Source: Piscirickettsiaceae bacterium (GTDB lineage Bacteria > Pseudomonadota > Gammaproteobacteria > Nitrosococcales > Methylophagaceae). Taken from it: a stretch of DNA of 9,772 bases. The translations under genes were made by a program, and so were the position numbers. Where the stretch lies: positions 1-9,772 of the forward strand of contig DAOUSV010000045.1 of NCBI GenBank assembly GCA_030627065.1. Direction: 5' to 3'. Positions 1 to 5,890 of the stretch are shown here, one piece after another. The first letter of the stretch is position 1, and every line of letters begins with the position of its first letter. The notes under the pieces are model-generated. The model had not been told where the DNA came from. It did no database searches and worked only from the letters and a program-made list of their open reading frames with translations.

Positions 1-482
1 ACTACAGACAAAAACAGTAAGACATAAAGATAAAACTCAATGCTAATGCTCCATGATGGGACGTTATAACTGAAATGCTCTGTGAATGGAGTCCATGACT
101 GAATTAATAATAAATTTGGTATGATTTCACCAATAGCTGTATGCCCTGTAAAAGGGATATTATTAAAAGTAAACTCAGCATATTTATATGCCGCCAACTT
201 ACCAAACTCCAATAACACAAAGACAGAAAACATAAAAATATGGAGTGGGTATAATCGAAAAAACCTAGCTTTCATAAAAATAGTAAACTTTAAATCTTTT
301 CTAAATCCATAGCCATGAGCTAAAACAAAGCCACTTAGTACAAAGAAGAATTCTACAAATATTGAACTTCCTCTAAAAAACTCTAATTCAGTTACGCTAC
401 CAACTAAGTGCATATGAAAAACCACAACTGAAAGAGCGGCAAGCCCTCGAAAAGCATCTAGAGACCCAAACCTTTGATTCAT
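1..482 (-). CDS. Acyltransferase 3 family membrane protein, partial (C-terminus outside window), probable first integron cassette gene
   Basis: The start ATG is at 482-480 and the frame stays open to the left edge (160 codons seen; the family is usually about 350-400 residues). The N-terminus has the family signature SLDAFRGLAALSVVVFH (residues 7-23), with Arg12 and the conserved His23 that is thought to be catalytic. It continues with VEFFFVLSGFVLAHG (43-57), an RFFRLYPLH segment (73-81) and PSWSISIEFYLY (142-153), all typical of acyltransferase 3 (OafA/NodX-like) proteins. These are multi-pass inner-membrane enzymes that O- or N-acylate surface sugars or other envelope molecules; the substrate here cannot be told. 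The start is supported by AAGG about 7-8 bases upstream. The gene points away from intI with its 5' end next to the presumed attI, which is where a first cassette gene sits. Family assignment is firm; cassette status is inference because the attC would lie outside the window. Confidence 0.9.
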   Translation of the reverse strand, partial: MNQRFGSLDAFRGLAALSVVVFHMHLVGSVTELEFFRGSSIFVEFFFVLSGFVLAHGYGFRKDLKFTIFMKARFFRLYPLHIFMFSVFVLLEFGKLAAYKYAEFTFNNIPFTGHTAIGEIIPNLLLIQSWTPFTEHFSYNVPSWSISIEFYLYVLLFLSV

Positions 483-544
483 AAATTGACCTTAGTATAA
501 AATTATTTTATAGAGAATAAATATCCTGACCTGAGAAATAGGAG

Positions 545-551
545 GCATAAC
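545..551 (-). other. Candidate attI crossover core (GTTATGC)
   Basis: On the minus strand the sequence AATAACAAGTTATGCCTCC resembles the class 1 attI junction (AAAACAAAGTTAGGCCTC). The core GTTATGC fits the integrase core GTTRRRY at six of seven positions (T at the fifth). It lies between intI and the acyltransferase, 63 bases ahead of the latter's ATG, in the orientation expected for insertion of cassettes read away from intI. This is inference from position and motif; no attC is visible for comparison. Confidence 0.5.
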
Positions 552-556
552 TTGTT

Positions 557-584
557 ATTAACAGGAAATACTTTTCCCTGTAAT
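557..584. repeat. Imperfect inverted repeat next to the candidate attI core
   Basis: ATTAACAGG (557-565) pairs with CCTGTAAT (577-584) with a one-base bulge around a short AT-rich loop. It sits between the candidate crossover and the promoter-like repeats and would lie in the 5' leader of a cassette transcript. It has no clear T-run next to it, so I do not call it a terminator. Its role is unknown; it could be part of attI or a leader hairpin. Confidence 0.4.
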
Positions 585-635
585 TTCTATACATATAAGG
601 ACTATAACGCCTAGTAAATGGATAATCAAGATAAA
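585..635. repeat. Direct repeat copy 1 in the attI/Pc region
   Basis: This element matches copy 2 at about 687-736. Positions 599-630 and 699-730 agree at 28 of 32 bases at an exact 100-bp offset. TTCTATACA (585-593) recurs at 687-695, with a 2-bp length difference between the two blocks. Nothing similar was seen elsewhere in the window. It may be a duplicated part of attI, paired integrase-binding repeats, or a duplicated promoter. Confidence 0.8.
601..629 (-). promoter_or_regulatory. Candidate cassette promoter Pc, proximal copy
   Basis: On the minus strand, TTGATT (629-624) is followed after exactly 17 bp by TATAGT (606-601). These match the sigma-70 consensus at 4/6 and 5/6. It points toward the acyltransferase and would start RNA near 594, about 110 bases before its ATG. 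Position and direction fit an integron Pc. No transcript data are available. Confidence 0.5.
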
Positions 636-700
636 ACACTGCTGTAGAAGTGGGGCTTCAGAGCCAATAATGGAAATTTGTGTTTATTCTATACAGTCGG

Positions 701-729
701 ACTATAATGCCTAGTAAGTAGATAATAAA
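701..729 (-). promoter_or_regulatory. Candidate second Pc-like promoter, distal copy
   Basis: On the minus strand, TTTATT (729-724), a 17-bp spacer, then TATAGT (706-701). The layout equals the proximal copy, but the -35 is weaker because the consensus G is lost. If active, it would add to cassette transcription from farther upstream. It overlaps the presumed intI promoter on the other strand. Confidence 0.35.
703..708 (+). promoter_or_regulatory. Candidate intI -10 box
   Basis: A perfect TATAAT lies 39 bases before the intI start codon. No good -35 stands 16-18 bp upstream; the nearest TTG-containing hexamer (678-683) has a 19-bp spacer. I saw no LexA-type CTGT-N8-ACAG palindrome from 483 to 750, so SOS control as in class 1 or Vibrio integrons is not evident. 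The box overlaps the minus-strand TATAGT. Confidence 0.35.
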
Positions 730-747
730 GGTTAAAGGGGGAGTAAT

Positions 748-1770
748 ATGGCTGTATTCCAAAGTAAATCACAAGGGCGATCTAAGTTTAAACCTCAGTC
801 TATTAAAGTGATGGATCAAGTTCGGGAGGTGCTTCGCTATCATCATTATGCTAGACGAACGGAGGAGGCTTATGTGAAATGGATTTTAGCTTTTATTAGG
901 TTTAATATTACGCAACACCCTAAATTGATGGGGAGGAAAGAAATTGAGTCTTTTTTATCCGATATGGCTACGAATAAAAATTATGCTGCTGCAACACAAA
1001 ACCTTGCTTTCAATGCGATTATTTTTCTTTATAAACAGGTATTAGATTTGCCGATTGCCGATGATTTGGATCCTGTTCGTTCAAAAAAGCCCGTTCGGTT
1101 ACCTGTGGTCTTAAGCCAAGAGGAGGCGGGAAAATTATTGGCTGTAATGACTGGAGTTCGATCGTTGATGGCTAAAATAATGTATGGCGGTGGTTTGAGA
1201 GTCATGGAAATATTGCGGCTGCGAATTCAAGATATTGATTTTGGCAACGGTTATTTGATGATTAGGGATGGTAAAGGCGGGAAAGATCGCACAACATTGT
1301 TAGCCCGCTCTATTGTTGATGAGTTAAAGCTGCATTTACTCGGAGTGCGACAATTATTTGAACAAGACTTTTTGCAAGGAGTAGCTGATGTTTATTTGCC
1401 TAATAATTTAGCAAAGAAATATCCTAAAGCGAGTTCATCATGGGAATGGCAATATGCTTTTCCTTCTCAGAAACTATCAACAGATCCTCGTAGTGGAAAA
1501 ATACGGCGCCATCATTTGGATGAGTCTGGCTTACAAAAAGGCATCAGAGCGGCAAAAAACAAAGCCGGTATCGATAAGCGAGTAACATCACATACTTTAC
1601 GTCATTCTTTTGCTACACATCTATTAGAAGCGGGCACAAATATTAGGGTTGTTCAAAAGTTATTAGGCCATGCTGATGTTAAAACGACAGAGATTTATAC
1701 GCATGTCTTACAGCAGAATTTGAGTAGTGTGGTGAGTCCATTAGAGGCTGTATTGAATAACGATAACTAA
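748..1770 (+). CDS. intI: Integron integrase (site-specific tyrosine recombinase)
   Basis: A complete 340-residue IntI, close to the usual 320-340. It recombines attI and attC sites to insert and excise gene cassettes, acting on folded single-stranded attC. The N-terminal core-binding domain spans roughly residues 15-105 (YHHYARRTEEAYVKWILAFI at 31-50). The catalytic domain follows, with Arg151 (GGGLRVMEILRLR), Lys176 or Lys179 (DGKGGKDR), His282 and Arg285 (SHTLRHSFATHL), His308 (LLGHADVKTT) and nucleophile Tyr317 (EIYTHV). The insertion at about 219-260, with LAKKYPKASSSWEW and STDPRSGKIRRHHLDES, is the IntI-specific segment absent from XerC/D and needed for attC binding. The start is supported by AGGGGGAG four bases upstream. 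All catalytic residues are present with no frameshift, so it is probably functional. It converges on the 1767-2291 gene with overlapping stops. Confidence 0.97.
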   Translation: MAVFQSKSQGRSKFKPQSIKVMDQVREVLRYHHYARRTEEAYVKWILAFIRFNITQHPKLMGRKEIESFLSDMATNKNYAAATQNLAFNAIIFLYKQVLDLPIADDLDPVRSKKPVRLPVVLSQEEAGKLLAVMTGVRSLMAKIMYGGGLRVMEILRLRIQDIDFGNGYLMIRDGKGGKDRTTLLARSIVDELKLHLLGVRQLFEQDFLQGVADVYLPNNLAKKYPKASSSWEWQYAFPSQKLSTDPRSGKIRRHHLDESGLQKGIRAAKNKAGIDKRVTSHTLRHSFATHLLEAGTNIRVVQKLLGHADVKTTEIYTHVLQQNLSSVVSPLEAVLNNDN

Positions 1771-2291
1771 GTTAACTTTCGTCTAACTTGCCATGTAGGC
1801 TGTTGTTGTTCATCAATAACCCCATATTTTATCAACCATTGTTTGGCATCCTCAGCATCTTGTTCAAACCATGTTTTGGCACTGCCTAGTCGGAATGTGT
1901 AGCCCCAACTATCCATGTCGGTCATCATACGGTCTTTGCCGATGCCATCGAGGTGGTCGGCGAGTAATATTTGTAGATAACACACGCCATTTTCTTCGTC
2001 ATAATCACCTTCGGCATCGGTATCGAGTTTGGCACGTCTCAGTGGATCCATGCATATATAGTGACCAGATTCATGTAGGGCTGAGTGGACGGGGGTATCG
2101 TGGCGTAGATAGAGAATATTGCCGATGATGCCGGCTTCGCGTTCTCCGAAGAAGCTGCCGGGGATAGTGTCACTATCGGCTACATATTCTATTATTATGC
2201 CGTAGGGTTTGAGCAGTTCTGCTAGTTGCTGTTGTCGTTTCGGTGTGCAGTTTAAGACATTGGTCGGGTCGGGTTTAGACACGTCGTGCAT
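1767..2291 (-). CDS. Conserved-type hypothetical protein with an HESGH (HExxH) motif, putative metalloprotein
   Basis: The product is about 171-174 residues. I know no characterised function. Central features are SALHESGHYICMDPLRR (residues 70-86), whose HESGH (73-77) is an HExxH zinc-binding pattern, and an acidic stretch followed by DYDEENGVCYLQ (97-108), which offers Glu99/Glu100 as possible third ligands. The C-terminal half has aromatic blocks (DMDSWGYTFRLGSAKTWF). No signal peptide or membrane segment is seen, so it is probably cytoplasmic. Start choice: ATG at 2291 overlaps tcdA by 17 bp with a poor Shine-Dalgarno sequence. GTG at 2282 has GGTGA eight bases upstream and overlaps the tcdA stop, so it may be the real start. 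The frame is open upstream to an ATG at 2429, but that stretch lies inside tcdA and is unlikely to be coding. It is the last gene of the operon. Zinc binding and peptidase activity are inference. Confidence 0.8.
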   Translation of the reverse strand: MHDVSKPDPTNVLNCTPKRQQQLAELLKPYGIIIEYVADSDTIPGSFFGEREAGIIGNILYLRHDTPVHSALHESGHYICMDPLRRAKLDTDAEGDYDEENGVCYLQILLADHLDGIGKDRMMTDMDSWGYTFRLGSAKTWFEQDAEDAKQWLIKYGVIDEQQQPTWQVRRKLT

Positions 2292-3009
2292 CACCAATAA
2301 TATGGTTAGTGACCATGCCTGCGAGGGTGAGCCCAAATATGGAAGGCATATAACTTGCTGTGCCATTGACGGCTCGTGCTCGGCCATGAGCAACGGGTTC
2401 TGGCGGTAATGCTGGTAATGGAGACTCAATTGAGTAGACTGCTTGTACGCCTCTTCCTACACCTCTGCGGCGTAAATGACGGCGAATCATTTTGGCAAGT
2501 TTACACATAGAGGTATCCATAATATCGCCAGTACGGATCATGCTGGGATCAAGTTTTCCACCTGCCCCCATGCTGGCAAAGATAGGTATTTTTCTTTTCC
2601 ATGCGACTTCGATTAATGAGGCTTTGCTACTCATGCTATCAATGGCATCAATCACGACATCAAGATCAGAGTGTAATAGATCGTAGACACTTTCTGGGGT
2701 GATGAATTCTTTGATAATATTGAGTTTACAATCAGGATTAATATCTTTAATTCGTTCAGCCATGACGTCGGCTTTAGATATGCCAATATTTGAATTTAAC
2801 GCAACAAGCTGGCGGTTTATATTAGAGCCTGAAACAACATCATGATCAACCAATGTCATTTCGCCCACGCCCATTCTAGCCAGTGCTTCGGCTGCATACG
2901 AGCCAACACCGCCGAGACCAGCAAGGAAAATATGGCTGGATTTTAAGCGTTCGATACCTTCATCACCGATTAAGATATGGGTGCGTTCAAATAGGGCGGA
3001 TTGTGTCAT
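2275..3009 (-). CDS. tcdA: tRNA threonylcarbamoyladenosine dehydratase TcdA (ThiF/E1-like)
   Basis: TcdA (CsdL) uses ATP to dehydrate t6A at position 37 of ANN-decoding tRNAs to cyclic ct6A, improving decoding. The 244-residue protein has the E1-like adenylation fold. Its nucleotide loop is AGLGGVGSYAAEALARMG (30-47), followed by MTLVDHDVVSGSNINRQLVAL (51-71) with the Asp and Asn-Arg-Gln residues of the ATP site. Further blocks are VVIDAIDSMSSKASLI (118-133), ASMGAGGKLDPSMI (145-158) and the basic MIRRHLRRRGV stretch (174-184), all typical of TcdA. It is slightly shorter than E. coli TcdA (about 268) at the C-terminus but looks complete. Its ATG overlaps the stop of the methyltransferase gene (ATGA), which suggests translational coupling. 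No csdA/csdE partners are in the window. Confidence 0.93.
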   Translation of the reverse strand: MTQSALFERTHILIGDEGIERLKSSHIFLAGLGGVGSYAAEALARMGVGEMTLVDHDVVSGSNINRQLVALNSNIGISKADVMAERIKDINPDCKLNIIKEFITPESVYDLLHSDLDVVIDAIDSMSSKASLIEVAWKRKIPIFASMGAGGKLDPSMIRTGDIMDTSMCKLAKMIRRHLRRRGVGRGVQAVYSIESPLPALPPEPVAHGRARAVNGTASYMPSIFGLTLAGMVTNHIIGDARRV

Positions 3010-3536
3010 GTTGTTGTGTTCACTTTTAAACGGTTATTAGTATCGCGATTGGTTTTGATAAGGGCGTTAGTGTCATCTGTATGGATATAGGATTTTGCCA
3101 TGCGATCATAAAGCAATACATTGACCGATGCTGATAAATTCATACATGAGATTGTCGGTACAAAGACAACATAATCGGCTTTATCAATGACGTCTTGTTC
3201 GATAGAACCATCTTCAGGACCAAAAATATACAGCGCGCGTTCTGGGTGTTGAAACTCAGGCAAAGCAATGGCATTTTCGGCAAATTCGATACAGATTATT
3301 TTTACATTGTTATCCACCGACTCAAGCAAACAATCAGCTTGAGTAATGGGAATATCTTTACCAAGTTTGCGGCTCATATCTACCGAACGACCTGCACGTT
3401 TCATCGCTTGAGGATAACGAACGCCGGTATAAAACACGCTATCAACTTGATAATTAGCCGAGGCACGTAAAATAGCGCCGACATTATCGGGGCTTTTGGG
3501 GTTGATAAGACCAATACTGAGCTGTGTTTGAGTCAT
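3006..3536 (-). CDS. SPOUT-class (TrmH/SpoU family) RNA 2'-O-methyltransferase
   Basis: A 176-residue protein with the three SpoU motifs in order. Motif 1 is LINPKSPDNVGAILRAS (10-26), with the Asn and Arg24 expected to act in catalysis. Motif 2 is LYIFGPEDGSI (102-112), and motif 3 is SCMNLSASVNVLLYDRMAK (130-148), which forms the trefoil knot that binds S-adenosylmethionine. Members methylate a ribose 2'-OH in tRNA or rRNA. The protein is a bare SPOUT domain without a clear RNA-binding extension apart from a short Thr/Asn-rich tail, so the target nucleotide cannot be assigned. Being coupled by ATGA overlaps both to the YgjP-like gene upstream and to tcdA downstream, it may act on tRNA, but that is inference. 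Confidence 0.92.
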   Translation of the reverse strand: MTQTQLSIGLINPKSPDNVGAILRASANYQVDSVFYTGVRYPQAMKRAGRSVDMSRKLGKDIPITQADCLLESVDNNVKIICIEFAENAIALPEFQHPERALYIFGPEDGSIEQDVIDKADYVVFVPTISCMNLSASVNVLLYDRMAKSYIHTDDTNALIKTNRDTNNRLKVNTTT

Positions 3537-4045
3537 GATGTATATAGTGTTCCAACGCGGTCTAAATGTGTGAGATATAAGCGGGTGTCGAATTCTAATT
3601 GATGATAATCGGGCAACATATGAGTACAGAGTTGATAAAACGCTTTATTATGCTGTTTCTCTTTGAGATGTGCTAATTCATGTACGGTGATCATCATTAA
3701 AAAATCATCAGGCGCTTGTTTAAATACTGCACCAATACGAATTTCATTTTTAGATTTCAGCTTGCCACCTTGCACCCGAGAAACGAAAGAATGTAAGCCT
3801 AATGCTTGATGTAATACATTCAATTTATCATCAAAAACTACTTTGCTGAGAGGATTGGATTTACGTAAAAACTGGTTCTTCAAATCCATCACATAACTAT
3901 AAAGTGCTTTATTATTGGTGATGTTGTGAGCGGTTGGATATTTCTGTAGTAGAAAGTCAGATAACTTATTTTGAGTGATCAAATTTTCCACTTGAGATTG
4001 TGTGGTTTCAGGGTAGCCCGAGAGATAATTTATTGATTTTGCCAT
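3533..4045 (-). CDS. YgjP-like (M48/DUF45-type) metal-dependent hydrolase
   Basis: A 170-residue protein whose C-terminal half matches the YgjP-like metallopeptidase domain. It has TVHELAHLKEKQHNKAFYQL (120-139), giving the zinc ligands His122 and His126, catalytic Glu123 and probable third ligand His132, followed by CTHMLPDYHQLEFDTRLYL (140-158). No signal peptide or membrane segment is visible, so it is probably cytoplasmic. The family's physiological substrate is not known to me, and peptidase activity is assumed from the motif. The stop of the DUF4153 gene ends three bases before its ATG, and its own stop overlaps the methyltransferase start (ATGA). Confidence 0.88.
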   Translation of the reverse strand: MAKSINYLSGYPETTQSQVENLITQNKLSDFLLQKYPTAHNITNNKALYSYVMDLKNQFLRKSNPLSKVVFDDKLNVLHQALGLHSFVSRVQGGKLKSKNEIRIGAVFKQAPDDFLMMITVHELAHLKEKQHNKAFYQLCTHMLPDYHQLEFDTRLYLTHLDRVGTLYTS

Positions 4046-4048
4046 TTT

Positions 4049-5878
4049 TTAATGTTGAAGCTTTATCAATAAATGACCTGTGAGATGCTCAATTTCATTA
4101 TTTCTAAGACTAATTTGTTTGAGATAGAGCTTGCCGGATAGGCCTTTGCCACTGGCAGTAATGCTTAGTTTGTTAGCATCTTTAATGTCGATATTATTAG
4201 AGCGTGATGTGGAAAACGGTTGAAGAACATCACTTAAATCAAACAGAAGTTCATCACCTTGTAGAGTGCTCGCAGTAATAAGTCCAGATTTGTTTAATTT
4301 TAGGCTTAATTGATTATCATCCTCTAATAAAAAAAGGCGAGTATGACCGTTGCTTAGCCAGTCGATAGGCACAAAAATATCATAACCACTGATATTAAAT
4401 GTACTTTGTTGATTAATGTTATTTGAGTCCATCAATCTAATTTGTCGATGATTGCTGCTACCTCCTAATTGCCAATAATCGACAAAATCAATACCCATCA
4501 TATCGAGTATATTTTGCCCATCAAAGTGATTGCATGATGTTTTTCTTTCACAAACAAACTCATCATCAAATGCTTGTTGGTCTTTAATCCACGGGCGAAG
4601 TCTAAGCGCAGCATCATGTCGAACTAGATAAGTAGTAATAGAGCTAATTGATTTTTGTACTTCAAGAGCAGGTTGGTGTGTTACTTGAACTTTGCCATCA
4701 ATTAATAAGTTATTGTAGATAAGGATTGCTTCAAGTCGAGAGAGTTGGTTGTTAATAGGGAGCTGGTAAATACTCCAAGGGCCAAAGGAGGCAATAAGGC
4801 AAAGTACTGCCAAGCTAAGTGGCACAAATTGCAATTTGAATTGTTGTCGTTTGATTAAGAACGAGATAATTAATACGGCAAACCACAACGCACAAGCGGC
4901 GACAAGATAACGGTCTTCGGTCATGCCATATTGTGAAATACGTTGCCCAATAGCGAGAGTTAATAATCCCAATGGCAGAATCATCATTCGGTAAAAGTTG
5001 CGATAAAACCAGCCAATAATGGCATTGCCACGATCGTGAATCGGATAAATAGCAAGATGGGTGATAATACCTACAATACCAAAAAGTGAAATCATGGCAC
5101 TTAAATGGCCATGTGGCATTTCACCTTTAAGCACTATTTTTATGAAGTAGGCGTATAAGATCACCATATATATTAATGATAACGGCACTAATACATAAGT
5201 GAGAATAAAGTGAACACCTTTAGGGAAACTGCAATCTGAACGTGCAAAATAAAATTGTTTAGGAACTTGAGACAAGAAATAAATAGGGGCCAAAAAGAGT
5301 GAGCCAATTAGCCAAGTATCACCATAAAGTTCGCTAGGAATTTCTAATTCAAAGAGAGAGCCGATACTGACCAAAATTAAACTAATACCTCCACATAAAA
5401 TCACAGTAGCAATTGCCGAGAAGAAAATAGCGGCAATTAATTGATAATTGAAATACCACACTGAGGCATTATCACTAGGGCGAAATAGCCACGCTGCAAA
5501 GCTGATTGCTAAACCTGAGGCAATAACAGGGCCCCAAACAGCGAGTGCAGACGGGCTTTGTAGTGTATAAATATTCCAACATAATAGTAAAAATAGTGGT
5601 GGTGAAAATTGATAATATTGCTTGATTTTCCACTGCCTGTTTTCAGCAAACAAAGTGCTAGCTGTGAACCATAAAAAACCACTAAATGCCGTTAAAAATA
5701 GTTTATAACTACTATTAAAGTCGAAAATTCCTAATTTATGAATCTCATCAAGCCCAAGGCTAATGCCAAGAAGTAAAGACAAAATCACCAGCGGAAAACG
5801 CTGACAAGTTTGCAAAAATGTTTGTAGAATTTTCAACCAAAATGGCAGGCTGAAAAAGTGTTTAAGACTTAAATTCAT
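4049..5878 (-). CDS. DUF4153 family multi-pass membrane protein
   Basis: A 609-residue protein. The first 370 residues hold about eleven hydrophobic segments (roughly 29-45, 58-78, 92-105, 112-131, 146-171, 187-203, 224-247, 260-279, 297-311, 324-342, 350-369). The segments around KGEMPHGHLSAMISLFGIVG (251-270), GQRISQYGMTEDRYLVA (311-327) and LCLIASFGPWSIY (359-371) fit DUF4153 (conserved YGxTExRY and SFGPW patterns). The remaining 240 residues, beginning near NNQLSRLEAIL (376-386), are hydrophilic. After the last membrane segment they probably form a soluble domain rich in beta strands. Function is unknown. It starts 13 bases after the tatD-type gene ends, with AGG upstream of the ATG, and is followed at once by the YgjP-like gene. 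Family call is fairly firm; topology is by eye. Confidence 0.85.
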   Translation of the reverse strand: MNLSLKHFFSLPFWLKILQTFLQTCQRFPLVILSLLLGISLGLDEIHKLGIFDFNSSYKLFLTAFSGFLWFTASTLFAENRQWKIKQYYQFSPPLFLLLCWNIYTLQSPSALAVWGPVIASGLAISFAAWLFRPSDNASVWYFNYQLIAAIFFSAIATVILCGGISLILVSIGSLFELEIPSELYGDTWLIGSLFLAPIYFLSQVPKQFYFARSDCSFPKGVHFILTYVLVPLSLIYMVILYAYFIKIVLKGEMPHGHLSAMISLFGIVGIITHLAIYPIHDRGNAIIGWFYRNFYRMMILPLGLLTLAIGQRISQYGMTEDRYLVAACALWFAVLIISFLIKRQQFKLQFVPLSLAVLCLIASFGPWSIYQLPINNQLSRLEAILIYNNLLIDGKVQVTHQPALEVQKSISSITTYLVRHDAALRLRPWIKDQQAFDDEFVCERKTSCNHFDGQNILDMMGIDFVDYWQLGGSSNHRQIRLMDSNNINQQSTFNISGYDIFVPIDWLSNGHTRLFLLEDDNQLSLKLNKSGLITASTLQGDELLFDLSDVLQPFSTSRSNNIDIKDANKLSITASGKGLSGKLYLKQISLRNNEIEHLTGHLLIKLQH

Positions 5879-5890
5879 AGTGATAACCTA

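Larger units (their letters stand above)
687..736. repeat. Direct repeat copy 2 in the attI/Pc region
   Basis: This is the second copy of the 585-635 element, ending just before the intI ribosome binding site. Differences within the 32-bp core are at 708, 718, 720 and 727. The change at 627/727 alters the -35 hexamer of the promoter-like sequence (TTGATT to TTTATT on the minus strand). Confidence 0.8.
483..747. other. Gene-free attI/promoter region between cassette gene and intI
   Basis: The 265 bp between the divergent acyltransferase and intI genes contain no credible coding frame. They hold, from left to right, the acyltransferase ribosome binding site, the candidate attI core (545-551), an imperfect hairpin (557-584), two direct repeats with embedded promoter-like sequences (585-635, 687-736), and the intI ribosome binding site (736-743). 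The 50-bp stretch between the repeats has only a weak 4-bp stem (GGCT 654-657, AGCC 662-665). Confidence 0.7.

Noticed and set aside
121..312. 63-codon plus-strand open frame
   Set aside because: It lies wholly inside the minus-strand acyltransferase gene, whose translation shows clear family motifs. It has no ribosome binding site or recognisable features.
484..530. Promoter for the acyltransferase inside the cassette (TATACT and TATAAA hexamers on the minus strand)
   Set aside because: The best -10 lies about ten bases from the ATG and overlaps the Shine-Dalgarno region, and no good -35 is spaced correctly. AT-richness explains the hexamers.
599..615. Possible attC arm (CTATAACGCC resembling a cassette end)
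   Set aside because: GTTATAG does not fit GTTRRRY at its end, no matching R'' partner lies at attC distance, and the stretch is part of the direct repeat instead.
2292..2429. N-terminal extension of the HESGH gene to an ATG at 2429
   Set aside because: The extension would lie entirely inside tcdA in another frame, and its residues look like shadow translation. Starts at 2291 or 2282 give a normal operon junction.
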